This document shows, one piece after another, positions 47,843 through 62,001 of a stretch of DNA of 64,000 bases. Below the pieces are notes generated by a model. The model did no database searches. It saw only the letters and a program-made list of their open reading frames with translations, and was not told the DNA's origin. Positions within the stretch are counted from its first letter, which is position 1. Every line of letters starts with the position of its first letter. The stretch is from Eutypa lata (lineage: Eukaryota > Ascomycota > Sordariomycetes > Xylariales > Diatrypaceae): the NCBI GenBank assembly GCA_022661535.1, contig JAKULF010000003.1, positions 4,154,001-4,218,000 of the forward strand, read 5' to 3'. The translations under genes were made by a program, and so were the position numbers.

Positions 47843-50800
47843 CTTCGGTACCCTATTCAATTCTACTGACTCTGCTTCACTTAGGAACGATCAAATGAGG
47901 CCCCATTTGAGGGGGAATGGGTAGACGGCCAAGTCCACCCAGCGAGCGGGTGTCTTGGTTCTCGTTCGGAAGTCACACCGGGTGTGGCGTCTATAGGTCT
48001 CGAATAAGAGAGTTCTAGGTAGCTAGTCGCAAAGTATCGTAGGAAAGGAGGTTAGTTATGTCTTTGATCAATATTATACAAGAACATGAATGCGACGCGA
48101 CGTGCGAGGAATGGATGTCTGTCTCTTCGAAATGTTAACTAAGTAGATGACTACCCTATAGGTAATATAGAGACAGACCGGCCATAGGACTCATAAGCGG
48201 ATTGATCCAGCGCCGCGCCGACTACCAGATCCTCCACGTATGTAGGTAGGTACTATGTATGTAGTAAGTATATACGTATTGTATTGTATCGTAGCTTGTG
48301 TAGGCACGCTGGAGTAGTTAACTAGGTCATGTATGCATGTATGTATGTAGATGATTGTAGTATCAATATGCAGGTCTGTACCGATTGGTAAGGAGGGGTT
48401 GGGTTTAAGTGGCGGTTTCCTGTCTAGCGTTGTTGCTAGAGCTATATCTTACTTCTGATAATGCTATGTGTAGTTAGGTACTAGGTAGGTATCGTACACT
48501 TGCCCAAGGATTCTCGGCGGAGTCTTACCTCTGGTACATGAGCAGATACCTACCTTCTCGAATCCTACATATTGATAGTTACCCGTAGTGCTAGAAACTG
48601 TCACGGGACGATCGATCATGATGGCATGCGGGAGAATGAAAAGAAGTGAGTGCTTCGATCCGGACTACCTACATACCTAGCTCAAGGTTATGCTAGCATA
48701 CAAAATTAAACAATGACCTGACTACCTACGTATGTAAAGGAATACACGTACTTACCTACTATAATATTCCATGCGAAATATACCTAATGTTCGTAATTAC
48801 ATGGAACGCCTACATCTCCGTTATGGACTCAACGGACTATGGTAGAGGTAGGTACCTACAGCATGCAGGTTTGTGCATGAGCGATGCTTGCAGTAGTAAG
48901 TACATACATATGTAGATACACGTAGATCCACCGGTCGTCGATCGCGGACCGAACCCTTAAGCTCGGGTATAGGTATGATACCTACATATATACATATATA
49001 CATATATACATATATACATATGTATAATAAGAGGTCTTAACCATCTAATTACCATTATAAGTAACCGCATCCTTTTAAGGTGCGTAGTATTCATTTGTTG
49101 TCGAGTAAAGAGCCTCTTAAAGTGCTCTTACGTGATGTGATTTATGTAGTTGTAGACGCCCGCCACCGCCATTCAAACGTGAAAGCGGCCTCATGCTAGA
49201 GAGTGGAGATAAGTTGGGGGTGGGGAAACTGAACTGTTCTGATATCGGACAGACCAGCTACCAGGCAGCTACCTCTAGAGGGCCTGCAATGGCTCCCATT
49301 CATAGGCCCACAGGCATACGGAGTAGAACGAATATTGAAGATTCATATGTATGTTGAACGCATGTATGAACTTTGATTAAACTATGTACTTACCAGGTAA
49401 TACAGCATACAGGTTCTACAAGGCTGGGTACACAATTACGTTTTGTATACCTGACTATACTCGAGTTGCAACGCCATGAACTAGATATACAGTTCTATGG
49501 CGTCCTGGTATCTCCATAATCAAAGAGTGAGCGATACTTATCCACACGGACCATCACGTCACGCTCCACGGACAGCTACGCATGTACGTATGTAGATTGC
49601 TCTATCTGATAGCTCGCTCCCCAACTCAGATTTACGGTACTCATACGTGGCGCCAACGAGATACAAGCACTTTCTAGTCAGTATGGCAGCCATTCTGATG
49701 CATCACCTACTGCATTCGTCGCCCCCTACCCATAAGCCAATATCAACGGTGTAAAAAGTCGCAAGCTATGTCGTTATTGGATGTGATATGTCACATTCTG
49801 GGCCCTCGGCCCTTGACCGGCTTCACTACTACTCGCCGGTGTACACCGTCCCCGGATTTCATAGCCCTTCAGAGCCTCATATTTTTCAATTCGGCTTCAT
49901 ACCGTTGATCTGGCACCCGCGCGAGTCCACGGATCGCGGATTAACTTGTAGATGAATGTCTCAGAGACCCTGGACAAGCATTAGCTTTGTATTTGGCCGG
50001 TGTCAAACAGCGCCCATCTAACTGAAAGTCAGGCCAGCAGCATTTTGTCGGCACCGCGGGATCTAAGCCTGTGTCACGTTGGAGTATAGGGTCAACGTTC
50101 TAGAATAATCTAGCTCGACGAACCCGCTTGATAATCAGAGGAAATACCTTCAAATCTAGAGGCAGAGATAATACAGCACGTCGCTTGTTCTCCGCGGGGA
50201 CAGGGAGCCCAGCGATAGAACGTTTTCCTTTGGGATGAAGCTACGAGTGGAGAGGGGGAGAGCCACCGGGCCGGTAAACCCAAAAACCACGTTGTCGGGA
50301 CGCCGTGCAAACAATGACGTGACTGGCTAATATATAGTTAGAGTGTGGCGGATCTTCTTTCCTTCTCTTAGCATTGTGCTTGGTGCCACTGCGGGCCTCC
50401 GAAACTCCCATCTTGATACCTACACGCCGACTACTTGGAAGAGATATCTATCTCCATTGCAATTGCCACAAAATAGGCATGGCCGTTCCGTCCATCGACT
50501 GGACTCTAGAGCGATAATACCGACAAGTTTCGGTTGTTTCACAACACGAATCAGGGGCTGAAACAGTCCTTCCCTTGAGAGAAGATTTGTGCCTCGCGAA
50601 TTCCTCGGAAGAGGTGATGTAAATGTTTTTGGGGTAAGGAAGATTTAATATTAAGGCGGCGAGATGCAGTGAACCCCGTATTCGTTACACTTGAACTATT
50701 CGAACTCCACGAGATTCGGATGCTGGCAGCTTGAGTCGTACGGGGGTGTACGACTTGATCATGCAGTGTGTCCCATCCCGTGAAACGGATGCCCGCTCCC

Positions 50801-52123
50801 TTGGGTCAACAACCCCTTGCTTCTTCGAACGGTGACGCTTCTAGATATAGGCAAGCCACGGTAGGCATATTGACTGTTTCTACTTTACAACTAACTCAAG
50901 AGCTTTACTCACATAAAGTGACAAGATACAGCGGCTGTAGGATAGGTACATAGTAATTATTTTGGTTTGGTTTGTTTTCATGACATTTCACTATCATATC
51001 AATACGATAGCGGCCTTTTTCATGTTACCAGACAAGCCGCTCTCACTGCAACCTATCACTTTCATAGACCAGCAACTGTTCGGATCACCCGGATGAGCGA
51101 ATTACTACGATTATGCCAGCCATACAATATATATTGGCCGAAGTAACCTCCAAAGGCCACACCATGAAGCGAGAGATGAACTTGAGGATTCAGTTAACTC
51201 CGCCACCAACAAGCCACCACCACCACGGTGACTACAGTGGCGTACTTCCAGAGAAGGGGATCCCTTGATGAGAGTTCACGCTCATAGGACGATCCATTAA
51301 CCTCAATGACAATAGATGGAACGCCACCGTCAGCAGGGAGACCGGCCTGCAGGTTTTAGTAGCATCCATTGTTCCAGGTTTCGGAAGTGCAACCGCACAT
51401 TACGTGGACATCCACATGCAGCTACCTACTGTAGGTAACTACTAGCTCAAAGGGGGATTCAGTATGGTTTCCCCAGGGGAAGCTATGTTTTTGGTTAACG
51501 TTGGACAGCACTCAACGCTGGGTGTTGCACACGGAGAATTTCGATCTTTTAGCTTGCAAGAGCTGTTTGTTCAGATAATTTCTTATCCTGTTGGCATATT
51601 TTACCCCGGCCACCCTAGACGGGCCAGGGTAAATGCCTTTGGAAAGATTCTCTGGCTTATAAATGAAGGACGATAGATTATCAAGTAAGAGTATTCCTGA
51701 GTACAGGTTGTTAAGTGAAGGGCACAATAACAATGTGAATATATCAACAAAAGTACGATCTGCTACAGCATTTATAACAACCAGATGTAGGAACTGTCAC
51801 CGAGGTTCAAAATAGCAAAGGTTTAAGATTCTTCAAGTCAGCTTAATCCAGTGTTTTCTACATGAGTTCATAATTCTCCCGATATTATCTGCATTACCTG
51901 CGCACACGCGCATGCACAATAAGTGCGTTGCCTGCTTAGTTATAAAATGAGACCAATATCCCATGTGACGCCAATTAAATGCCACTGCTTTTCTATAAAC
52001 ATATAACCCATGACGTGGCCATCTATTCCGTGTCACTGGGTAAAAAGAAAATGGGATGCCCTTAATGATAGCCTAGATATCCACATAGGCAACGAAACCT
52101 TCAGGCTTCAATTTTCTTCCACC
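47843..52123. other. Gene-free region, 4.3 kb
   Basis: No gene supported. Many GTAGGTA/CCTAC runs occur between 48240 and 48770. Five tandem copies of an 8-bp unit (TACATATA, the last ending in G) lie at 48983-49022. The open frame at 50343-50561 starts with GTG and has only a hydrophobic start in its favour, so it is left out. Confidence 0.55.
48983..49022. repeat. 8-bp tandem repeat, 5 units
   Basis: Four exact TACATATA units followed by TACATATG. Non-coding. Confidence 0.9.
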
Positions 52124-55100
52124 TCATACGTCCGAAATATAATGGTCATCGTAAGGATGCTGCATCAGTGATGCCCCTGGGCCGGTGGGCGACCATGGGC
52201 TCGCGACGCTTTCCTTCGAGGCCCAGAATGCATTGTTTCTTATTCTCCGCTCTCGCTCGAACTCGGCCCACCGCTTCATAGTAATCTTACTGCTGTCGAA
52301 TTCTCCCTCGTATTCGATACCGGCCTTCTTTGTTTTTTCCCCAGCAGTCTTCCGAGTTTCACCCCACGAGAAATCGTCAAACTTCCAGAAAGCGTAGGCC
52401 GGTAGAACAAAGTTCCAAATCGGAAGAGATAGCAGATATATCAACATCCACACAACGTAGGACCATGAGTGGGCAGTGACAATGATTAAGACAGCTGGTA
52501 GACCGAGAATCAAAGCCAGGAGGACGAGAGGAATGATCTGGACCGCAGGACCGACAATGGAGATAATAACTACCACTAAGTTAGTAACTAACGATGCTTG
52601 ATTCAAGCGGGGTTATATGAACTTACCGACGTAAAAGGTAAAGGCAATGGCCGCAGGAAGGACCAGAGTACCCATTAGCTCAATGAAGATAATGAACTGC
52701 ATGCTAAAGCAGAAAGTTCCGCAGAGATCTTTAACCAAGACGAGTTCCATCAAGTTGTGGATAGTCGAGTTAATCCATCGTCGCCTTTGAGAAAGAAGAA
52801 CCATGAACTCCTCAGGCACTGTAGTCTTACAGACTGCTTGTGGCACAAAGACCTGCTTGCGTTTCGGGAAAGTCCGGAGCATAAGGGTTGTCAGGTAACG
52901 ATCCTCACCAAGAAGCAGCAAATTCTTGTCATGAAGCGTCTCGACGACATTCTCAGAATAATGCTCGACAACATCAGGGTTAGCTAATATCGGAACCCAG
53001 TAGTTCTGACCACCTTTTGGAGCCTTGATGCGGTACATGCAGAAACAACCTGGAAGACATGTGACACCACCGAAGACTGATTCAAACGATTTCGATAGAT
53101 GATGCGAGATAAAGTACTCGAAGACTTGTATAGCCGTCACCCAACTGGCCCTCTTGTTGGCGATTTTCGTCTCACCACAAAGACCCATGATTTCGGGATC
53201 CCGAACCATAGCACACAGCATATGAGTCAGACTGTCTGGGAAAACTTTCGTGTCGGCGTCCACCATGAGAACAGCTTCGTAATAATCAGGTGATATGCCG
53301 GTAACTTTCCAAAGCCCGTTGAACATCTCGAATTCGAGCTCCGTCATGCGCTCATCGAACATAACCTTCTGTAGGAAAGACATCAGTATGATCTGACTGT
53401 CTCGTTTGCCTCGGTTTCCAGGCTTCGATTTCGTTACTTCGTCAGGAGTGCCGCATTTGGAAATAAGCATCATCGGTACTCTCTGCTGCTTATCGGCAGA
53501 AATGGGTGACTTGGCGCCATAGTCGTAGAACCCCGCAAATATCTTTGCCATATTGTGTCTCTTTGCACCACTTGCAACGGCAACGTAAGAAAACGGTTGA
53601 ACTTCTTCGGGAGGGATAGTATGATCTTTCATCATGCCAAGTACAATATCAGGAGTTGTCTCAGTCTCCCCGTGACCCTTGATCAAACCGTCGCAAATGA
53701 CGAGGATTACTTTATGACTATTAGGATAATCGGTCATGGCAATAGAATCGAGAGTGGTACGGAGACCCATCTCCCCTTCTGAGTAAGCTGTGACAAGACA
53801 GATAGAATGGATGAGTGGGAACCCGAATGGTTGGTAGTCAGAGGGCGGCTGGGGAACAACGGCTTCATGAATAAAGCCGGCGGGCCCATAGCCATCGATA
53901 GGCCCAGGACCACTGCCATACGGATCGGATTTGAGCATGCTCGACCGGCTATCGTTGGTCTGTCTGTACATGGAACCAGGGTGAAGCAAAGGGCCAGTAG
54001 TTGCCTGGCTGCCCATAGTAGTAGGTTGTGGTCTCCGGGGACCTCGTTCTGTGCCATATACAGCGGAGAAACGGGAAGTTGTAGGTAAGAAGGTGCTGGC
54101 TCGTTTACTGGTTCTATCAGAAGATCCATTCACACTGCTACCAAGATCGCCAGGCATTCGAGGCGGGGCACGGTAGATGTCTTCGCTCCAGTCTTCTATT
54201 TGACGATTGCGCTTCTTCTTATCGGACGTTTGAGATGTTTTGATGGCGGCATATCCGCGGCTAAGGAACCACTGGAATATAATAGCCAATACGAACCTGA
54301 CCATGACGACGCCTAAAATTAGAACCAGTGAGCAGTAAAGAACGATCTTAGATGCAATGCATCCAATTGTATCTCCATCTACTGATCCGACTTTGATAAT
54401 TTCTTCAAAGCACTCGACAATTTGCTTGTCAGAGGCAGCTTGGAATGCCCGGGTCACGTCGCGGCCACGGATAGCTTGGTTAGCACTCGAATCCTTGTTT
54501 CTCAGTTCCTTAAAACGGTCAGGTATGGTAACCTTAGTCTCATCGAACCAGTTGAGTAGATCGAGATCGAGAACATTTCCGGAGTACACAACCAAATTGC
54601 GGGAGCTGTTCTTGATATCGTCCCAAGTATAATAAACATCAGCAGTACCGCTAACTTGCAAGTAAAACGTGTCTCGTGAGGCACGGGTGGTGTGGCAGGC
54701 ATATCCATTGTAGTACGGGTAAGTGTAATTAGGTTCACTTGAACCGTCTTGGTTGAACGCCGTGCACGGGAAATACCAGGCTAAGCTCTCTGAATCATTG
54801 TCATCAGTAGGAATATCCGAGCCCTCAGCTAGGGTGATTTGGCCCTTGCATTTGCCGTTGACATTCTGGAACATGAAACTTCCGTCTGTACCACCGTACG
54901 GCTCGGCTAGGTTATAGAGCACATTCGTGTACGAGCCGTCCTGCTGTAGAGGAATTCCATCCGCTGGAGGGTGACCAGACTTGGTCAGGTCGTAAGCGAC
55001 ACCGTGGAAGATCATATAGCCATTGCCGACCTCGTTGACGCGTAGGCGAACGCTCGGCTGCGCACATACAGTAGCTGTAAAACCGAAAGTTAGGAAACCA

Positions 55101-55855
55101 ACGAAGGCCATGATATATAAGATGAGACTGAGCAATCCCATCTTCTCCCTCCAAGCTCTCCTCTGCGCTTTAGAAGTGAAACCGAAACAGGCCAGAATGA
55201 AATCTGGGCACCAAAAAGTGATAATAGCGCAGTACACGTTCCAAGCGCTAGGAGGCCTGATGGTCTCTTGAGGGACCGATCGCTTTTTGGAGCGCTTTCC
55301 ACTTTTTGAAATTTTGCCTGCCCGCGAGTGACGTCTGCGCCTACGAGTATCCGCAGGCTTTCCCTTCTCCGTATCACCGCTGCGATGTCTCCGAGGTGGA
55401 GAAGTGTCGGAAGCAGCATCGATAGTCCTGCTACCGGACACATCTGTTGTCCCTTCGATATCTTCGTTCTCGTAGAGAGGGTCATTTCCCGTTGACGACG
55501 GGAGAGTGCTCATATTAGCGGCATGTTGACGATAGTGGTAATTCGGGTGGTCCTTGTCAATCCTATTCCTTTCCGGGCGGATGAGGCTTCTCTTTCGTGT
55601 CGGTACGCCGGGGGGCAGGTTCTGATCCGGGGTCGGGGAAAGAGGCTGTCTTTCTGTATTTCCATTATTAGAACTGGGGATAGTGTCGGCAAAGGAGGTT
55701 CCTGAAGGCGCACGGTGATGAGTCCCTTGTCCAGATACGGGATAATATCCTCCAGTCTCGATGTCTGTAGCGCGATGGCGTTTCGATGGAGACTGTCGGT
55801 AAGACGTCCGGTCTTCATACGACGCCTTTGCTCCTGGCCGCTCAGGGAGCGACAT
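52124..55855 (-). CDS. chs4: Class IV (Chs3-type) chitin synthase
   Basis: Exons 55855-52627 and 52575-52124 with a 51-bp phase-1 intron encode 1226 residues, normal for class IV. A long basic, disordered N-terminus (about 190 residues) precedes two membrane segments around [16 protein letters not shown] and [16 protein letters not shown] cytochrome b5-like stretch ([15 protein letters not shown]) follows, without a myosin head. The GT2 catalytic core has [12 protein letters not shown], the EDR box (GEDRYLTTL, near 983) and QRRRW (near 1023-1027). Several C-terminal membrane helices and a soluble tail end the protein. It polymerises N-acetylglucosamine from UDP-GlcNAc into wall chitin at the plasma membrane and, by analogy with yeast Chs3, should need an Skt5/Chs4-type activator; such a gene lies 6 kb away. 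The symbol follows Neurospora-style naming; yeast calls the ortholog CHS3. Confidence 0.93.
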
Positions 55856-58800
55856 GATTCCCTAATACGCTTCCAGTCAGTCAACTCTTGAAATGTTATA
55901 GAATGAGACAACACTTTAAGAAATATTTGATGTGGATCTTAATGTAGGGGTGTGACAACACGCGGGAAGGTCGGGAGGTACAGACGTGTTGTATAGGCTT
56001 CTTGCAGGCTGCCTTTCGCCTTTATAAACACTTGAGATATCAAACAACTAATGATTGCTCGATATACCTCTCACGAGTTTAGAAAGGGAAATATGGTAGT
56101 TTTAAAGAGCACGACTTCTAAAGAATGGAATATGGTAACATGAATGACAGGAAGTAATAGATAGAGGATGAACATAAAGGCGGGTTTAACTTACTGACTG
56201 GGCTTGGCTTGGCGGACTGTCGCTGAGTGTTATGTGTTATTGGGTACTGTTGTGGTGGGCAACTGAGGATCAAGAGAGGCAGGCGTCTCAGTTGCAGGAG
56301 AAGGGAGCACCCCTGCTCTCAGTCGTGGATAGGCGCCAAAAAAGAAAAAACCAAGGCCGAGGATAGAATTTGACCACGACCTCGATGCACGGCGATGCGC
56401 AATGCACTTTCTTGAAATCCTTCCTTCCAAGTTTCGCCTACTTTTCTAACCTCTTCCCAAAAGCTTTTATTCAATCCTTAGTTCTCTATCCTTAGTCCTG
56501 TTCCTCGTTGCATGTACTGATGCATAAAACAAAGGCAACTCCAGTAGCAAGCATAAAACCCCCCCGTAAATTGATGGAAACCGAATGCTTATTTAGTTGG
56601 CATTGGGCGATCAGCCAGATGCAGAAATTCGGATTCGTCTGAAGGGCGACTATGTACAGCAGAGAGCCACCCTTTGGCCAAGGCACAGAATAGTTGGTTG
56701 GGGGTGCACAATTACGAGGCCTACTTGTGCCGTATGCGATATACTTGTGGAGGTTCCAGGAAGATATGTCAGCAACTCCGGATCCTAAACCAGATTCAAT
56801 AAAAAGAAAGATTAAACTAGGTGACCGAATGAGCGAGAGCAAATATTTAAGCGACTGATGATAGCAATAATAGTATTAAAAGAAAGGAAGATAAAAACTA
56901 AACAGTTTTCATCATCTACAGCGAACGTGAGCTCGATGAATTGATGAATGGATTGAAAGGAGATATCACCCAGAAAAGTCTGGCCACCTAGAAGAATCAA
57001 CTCATGCAGGTACCTAAGAGTCTACCTAAACTACATAAGTGCATGGAATGAAGGATCCTTGGCCGTCTGGACAAATAGAAAGGGGGGCGGAACAAAACAC
57101 AGTATCAATGTCTCGAAACTGCCCGGCATTGACACAAAATATACTGTATTGTCCATCCAATTTTCATTTAGAAATTTCAAATTAGGTAGTCAAGTAGTTA
57201 GCTCCCTACCCTTTAATCGCTATGCCCCGAGACTTGAATAGGTGTTACTTCGCTGAAAGCTGCCAAACAGTCAGACTGTCTAAGTGCTAGTTAATTGGCG
57301 TGCAAACTAGCAGCATACAAGTTTGTTTCCTTGTCAGCTTGTTTAAACGGCGAAACTAGGGACATAACTAAAGCAAACGAGGCCTACGCGCAGTCCATCG
57401 CAGACTTCCCGACCCGATACATACTGGAACTTCAAAGCCGACCCAGACACCCAGAGAGAATCATCATGTTTGAAGTCTATACCACCTAATTACTATAAGT
57501 AGATCTTTTAAGGTTGGCGGCATCCAAGTGGATCGGAAAGCGCAAGAGTGGACTTGAAAATCTTCCGTTAGCGTTACTGTACGAGCCCCAACTTCCCCGA
57601 TCCCACCAAAACAATCCAAACAAGGATAATTCCTTGGATGTAACTTGTCCTAACCACTTTATCTGCAGAGAAGAACCACCTCCGCCTCTGGCCGAAGCAT
57701 GACCTTTGGTACTGTTGGCTGGCCGACAGGGAGCCTAGCGCAGTGCCAGTTCTTCTTAGAAAGCAACTAATAATATGCTCTATGTAAACGACAACAGAGA
57801 TGTAACCTATCAGCTATAGAAGTTTTCTTCAAGATCTTTAATCTATAAATGCAATTGGCTCTTAAGCCGCCCCAGGACCTGATCGTTATCTTTTATTTTC
57901 CAAGCTATGATGTTATGCACCTATGCCGCTGTGTAGCTTCTTTGCTAGCCCCATCCCATCCATGCAAAGTTTAAGTTGGACGAACTCTCTGATTTCCAAA
58001 ATCGTCGATTGAACCGTTCTTTCAAAGCAGATCATTGGATCCGGAAATCCATGTATCCTTGCCTAGGTGATCGGGCAGTTGAACTTTAAATAAAAGACAC
58101 GAGCCATGCAGTGCTCTTTGTCTCTACGCAACCACTGATAAAGCAATTCACTAAACTTCATATCATCATCGCTTCATTTTTAAGGAAAGAGTATTCTTTC
58201 AAAGGGGCATCGTATATGATCAATTCTCGTCTACTCAGTGCAATACCTACCATTTTAGACACGAAATATGCATCATAACCTAGTGATCAAAACAATGCTC
58301 TGAAACGTCTTATATTTTACCGGTTTCGGTAGCCTTTTCGTCCTCCTGTCATGTGAAGACAGCTACTTATCTTTATTCTCGATTTAGAGCCTGAGCCTTC
58401 CCTGCCTTGCTGACAATAGATATATTATGGGTGTTCGAACTACCTCGACGAAATCATGCGTGTCCTATTAGATGCTATTCTACTCATAGCTGTGAGTGAA
58501 CATCAGATATACACCAGCTCGGTATGTTTAAAGGTGCTTTGAAGCCGTTGACAAAGGGCAACTATTGTTTTCATTACTCCTTAATCTAAGTAGATCACAA
58601 CTTACTTTTATGCTTCCACATCCGCCTAAAATATATCTTGAAACAATTTCCTATTTAAACGCTCGGTAATTTCCCCAATAATAGGCCTCGGTGCACAGAA
58701 GTGAAACTACGTTGGGGATGTCTCATATTAACCCGCGTCTATGGTCCACGGATAAAGCAAGGCTGAATAGGGTCAACTCGGACACGCATCGGAGCAAAGC

Positions 58801-61800
58801 CTGGTGACACTAACTAACCCTTGGGAGCAAAGTGATAGATATACCGAAGAATATGGAGGAATGGTTCTTTAGAACAGGCTGGCTCGATAGGAGCACGGTG
58901 AACTAGCAGCTTCTCTTTCAACTAAACTGCTTGGCTACATTGTACGTTGGGCTTTAATTGAAGTATTTTGTCATATAGACATTTAGTTGAAACATTGCGT
59001 TTATATAGAACATCAAAGGCCACTTTTGTTGGCGTCACTTCTATTCAGCCGCATCTAGCACTTATTGTTAGAAGAGTTAAATAGTGTCGTAGTGCTCTGA
59101 AAAGGGTTACTTTTAGCGATACGATCTACTATGCAGGTCATTGCATGTATTTCGGCGCCTCTTTTATGGATCCAACGTCAAGTCGGCACATCGGCTCTAT
59201 CTTACTAGAATTTGAAATAAAATTACTTGTATAAAATTCATACCTCAACTAGAGAAATGAAGAAGCATAAAGGTAATGGGACGTATATATCCATGTTAGC
59301 TACACTTGGGTATGTTGTCAGCTTCTGATCTCCATGTATTTTAGCAATGATGTAAGCAATATATGTAGTTATGTGCATACTTACCAACTGGGCAGGTTAG
59401 GTATGTATATGGATACGCAGTCACCTTTAAATGGTGGACTACGAAGTATAAGTGTAGAGTGCATGAGTAATGTATGTAGTTAATTGATATTTCTTGACGC
59501 GTAATACGGACTTTGCAAAAAAGGAGCCTCCATACTACCATGGTATATTGTGGCTTATGCTGACCTACATACCTTCCTGCTGCATACGTATGTAGTACGT
59601 GCGTCTCGATGAACTGCTAAGCTTTAAGCTTCTCTTATAGCCGCGTAGCCGGCTTACCACAAAATACCATTCAACTACGAGCCATAGCTGTTGAGCTCAT
59701 AATTAGGCTTTTGACGGACCAGGCCGCTATTTGAAGCAAAAAGCACAGCTGAACCAGTTAGTACTCAGCTCAGGTTGATTTCTATGCACTAACTAAACAA
59801 AATTTCATCGTCTTCTGCTGTGGCATGCGAGGTTGACTGGGTTGACATGTTCACGGCTAGTCCCAAGACATCTGAATCTGGCGAGTATGACCCTTGTGGA
59901 TACAGGCACGTCGATCTGGAGAGGTGCCACTGGTGTTTTGCGTCTCCGAAATACCCGAGAAGAAAAAAAGAAACCAAGTTTGTGTTTGCCCGCCTTGTGC
60001 CGAGCTGACTGATGTGGATGTCAATGGCTTTGGGGACTACGATGTCATGCCGAATGTGGACGGCGACAATAATAATACCACTACGTAGTTAAACCCAAGT
60101 CCAAGTCCGTCTCGTGTCGTCTTTGCCTCTAGTCAACACGATCCAGCAAGTCTCGAAGGATATCGCCCACTCCACTAGACTACTAGTGTACGACAAGGCA
60201 CATGACGTGGTTTTAGTGAAGGGACCGGCGATAACTGGTTGCTTTTATAGCTAAAGTCGCTTAAGAACCAGATGAAAAGGTGGGCGGACGGACTTAGCGA
60301 CCTGCCGATGTAACTTTCCAGCATTTCTAAAATATGCATGTAGAAACAAAACCGGAGTGCTGGAGACTGTGAAAGAGAGGAGAGGCGAGGCGCCATACTG
60401 CGTAAAAAAGTCGCAAGCCTCTTTGTACGGATCTCGTATTAGAATGGGTTGATCAAGTTTGGATTTGAAACCAACAAGCCCTTTCGCTCTGATGTTACAT
60501 GCAGGGCAGATCTCAAACTGTCTGGGTAATTGTTTCCCCCCATTCATTAGGCCTATCCTACGTTGCCTACCTATAGTTAGGAGTCGTTTTGCCTTCTAGA
60601 TTCCTTCCAAGACCACCCCCAAAAGGGATTCGTTAGGTAGGTATACATATCCGCATCAGTATACGAGATGTGTCAAAGTTGTATATGGCGGGGCTTATCA
60701 TGGAATGCTTCGTGAACCGTGCTGAGATCTCGAAGTGGAAGGCACTAAATTTACGATGACAGGTGTGTCATCGGCCGTTTTGTTTCCTAGTCTTATCTTG
60801 CAAAGTCTCTCGATGATCAACCTCGTACATTACAACTATGCTTTATTTAGTATTCCTTAAAAAGGGTCCAAGGTGAGAGAATATACACCGCCCAACCTCT
60901 TCTTTCGCAGGTCGTCACGTCGTATTACAATTCTGGCAGTCAGACAGCCAGTCAGCCCAGTTTTGTCAGGTACCCAGCCTACATAGACGTCCGAATGTGG
61001 TACGGTACATACAGCATTGTGGGGACAACCTCGTACCCTGCTGGAACCTTAACTTATGTACATAATTTAGTACCTAGAAACTGGAGACTGATGGGGCTGG
61101 ATGGAGACTGATCAGGTCGTAATTACTACACGGCAAGTGAGCTGGTGAGCGCCAATCAGTGGGCTAGCACTTCGCACCTGGGCTGGCTTCTAACTAAACT
61201 ACGGGCTGTACCTCACTAATGACTCTTGCTGGCAGTAGATATTCTGAAAAAGTAGCATACAAAGAAGGGTAGCTAATGTGGTGTTAGGTTTCATGTACCG
61301 TCGCATTGTACACTTGTACAAGGGTTTATGTACGGTTATGCAGAGTTAGGGCGGCCGCATGCATTGATTGAACTCAATTGCTAGAGTAGAACAGAGCCAT
61401 CCTTTTGGTCGGTAATTCAACTCGCACGTCAAACTCAATTCAACATCCGCCATCAACAGAGGTGATAGCAACGGATTAGCTCATAACTATCTTTATTTTG
61501 TTTATTTTTATTTTATTTTAAATACATCATCCAGCATTTATTTACAGAGGAACTGTACTGGAAGGGCAAATAAAGAAAAGGATATAGTTGGATATTCCTA
61601 TTCCTCTTGCTTCTATATTTGGCCTCTTTCCACGTGCGCCCGTAGTAGTACGTTTAAACCAAACGATCAACACCAAAAAATTCCAAACCTTCCTTGCACT
61701 GACAACCATCGAGTCTCGTAGATTTATCTTTTGCATCTTTCGCCAGCATATAGAAATACCCCGACCGCGATTTCCGATTTTCTTAGACCGCATTCTCAGT

Positions 61801-62001
61801 GCTGCTACCAATGAGTTTAATAATAAAGAAGTTGAGATAGGATTGTTCCCCTTGCGACCTTGCGACCTGTTGCTGCTTTCAGAGGGTAGGAGTCGTTCTG
61901 AGGAGTCCTTACCATCAGTCTTTGGCCCTTAGAACCCTTCTACTCCTCTCGTCAAGTCGAACTTCAAGTTATCTTTAGTGGGCTACAAGTCGCTATTAAA
62001 T
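55856..62001. other. Divergent 6.1-kb intergenic region
   Basis: Separates the start codons of the chitin synthase (minus) and the Skt5-like gene (plus). No gene is supported. Small frames at 59820-60008 and 59894-60088 overlap in different phases and look weak; the frame at 61588-61932 is more likely leader sequence of the downstream gene. It therefore holds both promoters, plus gene-free DNA of normal composition. Confidence 0.5.

Noticed and set aside
50343..50561. Frame with a signal-peptide-like start
   Set aside because: It begins with GTG, the rest has no domain, and no splice extension was found.
59820..60088. Overlapping small frames with Cys- and Lys-rich stretches
   Set aside because: They lie in different phases, no splice model joins them, and the opposite strand is also open, which suggests chance.
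61588..61932. 114-codon frame upstream of the Skt5-like gene
   Set aside because: It has no family resemblance and lies where the 5' leader of the downstream gene is expected.
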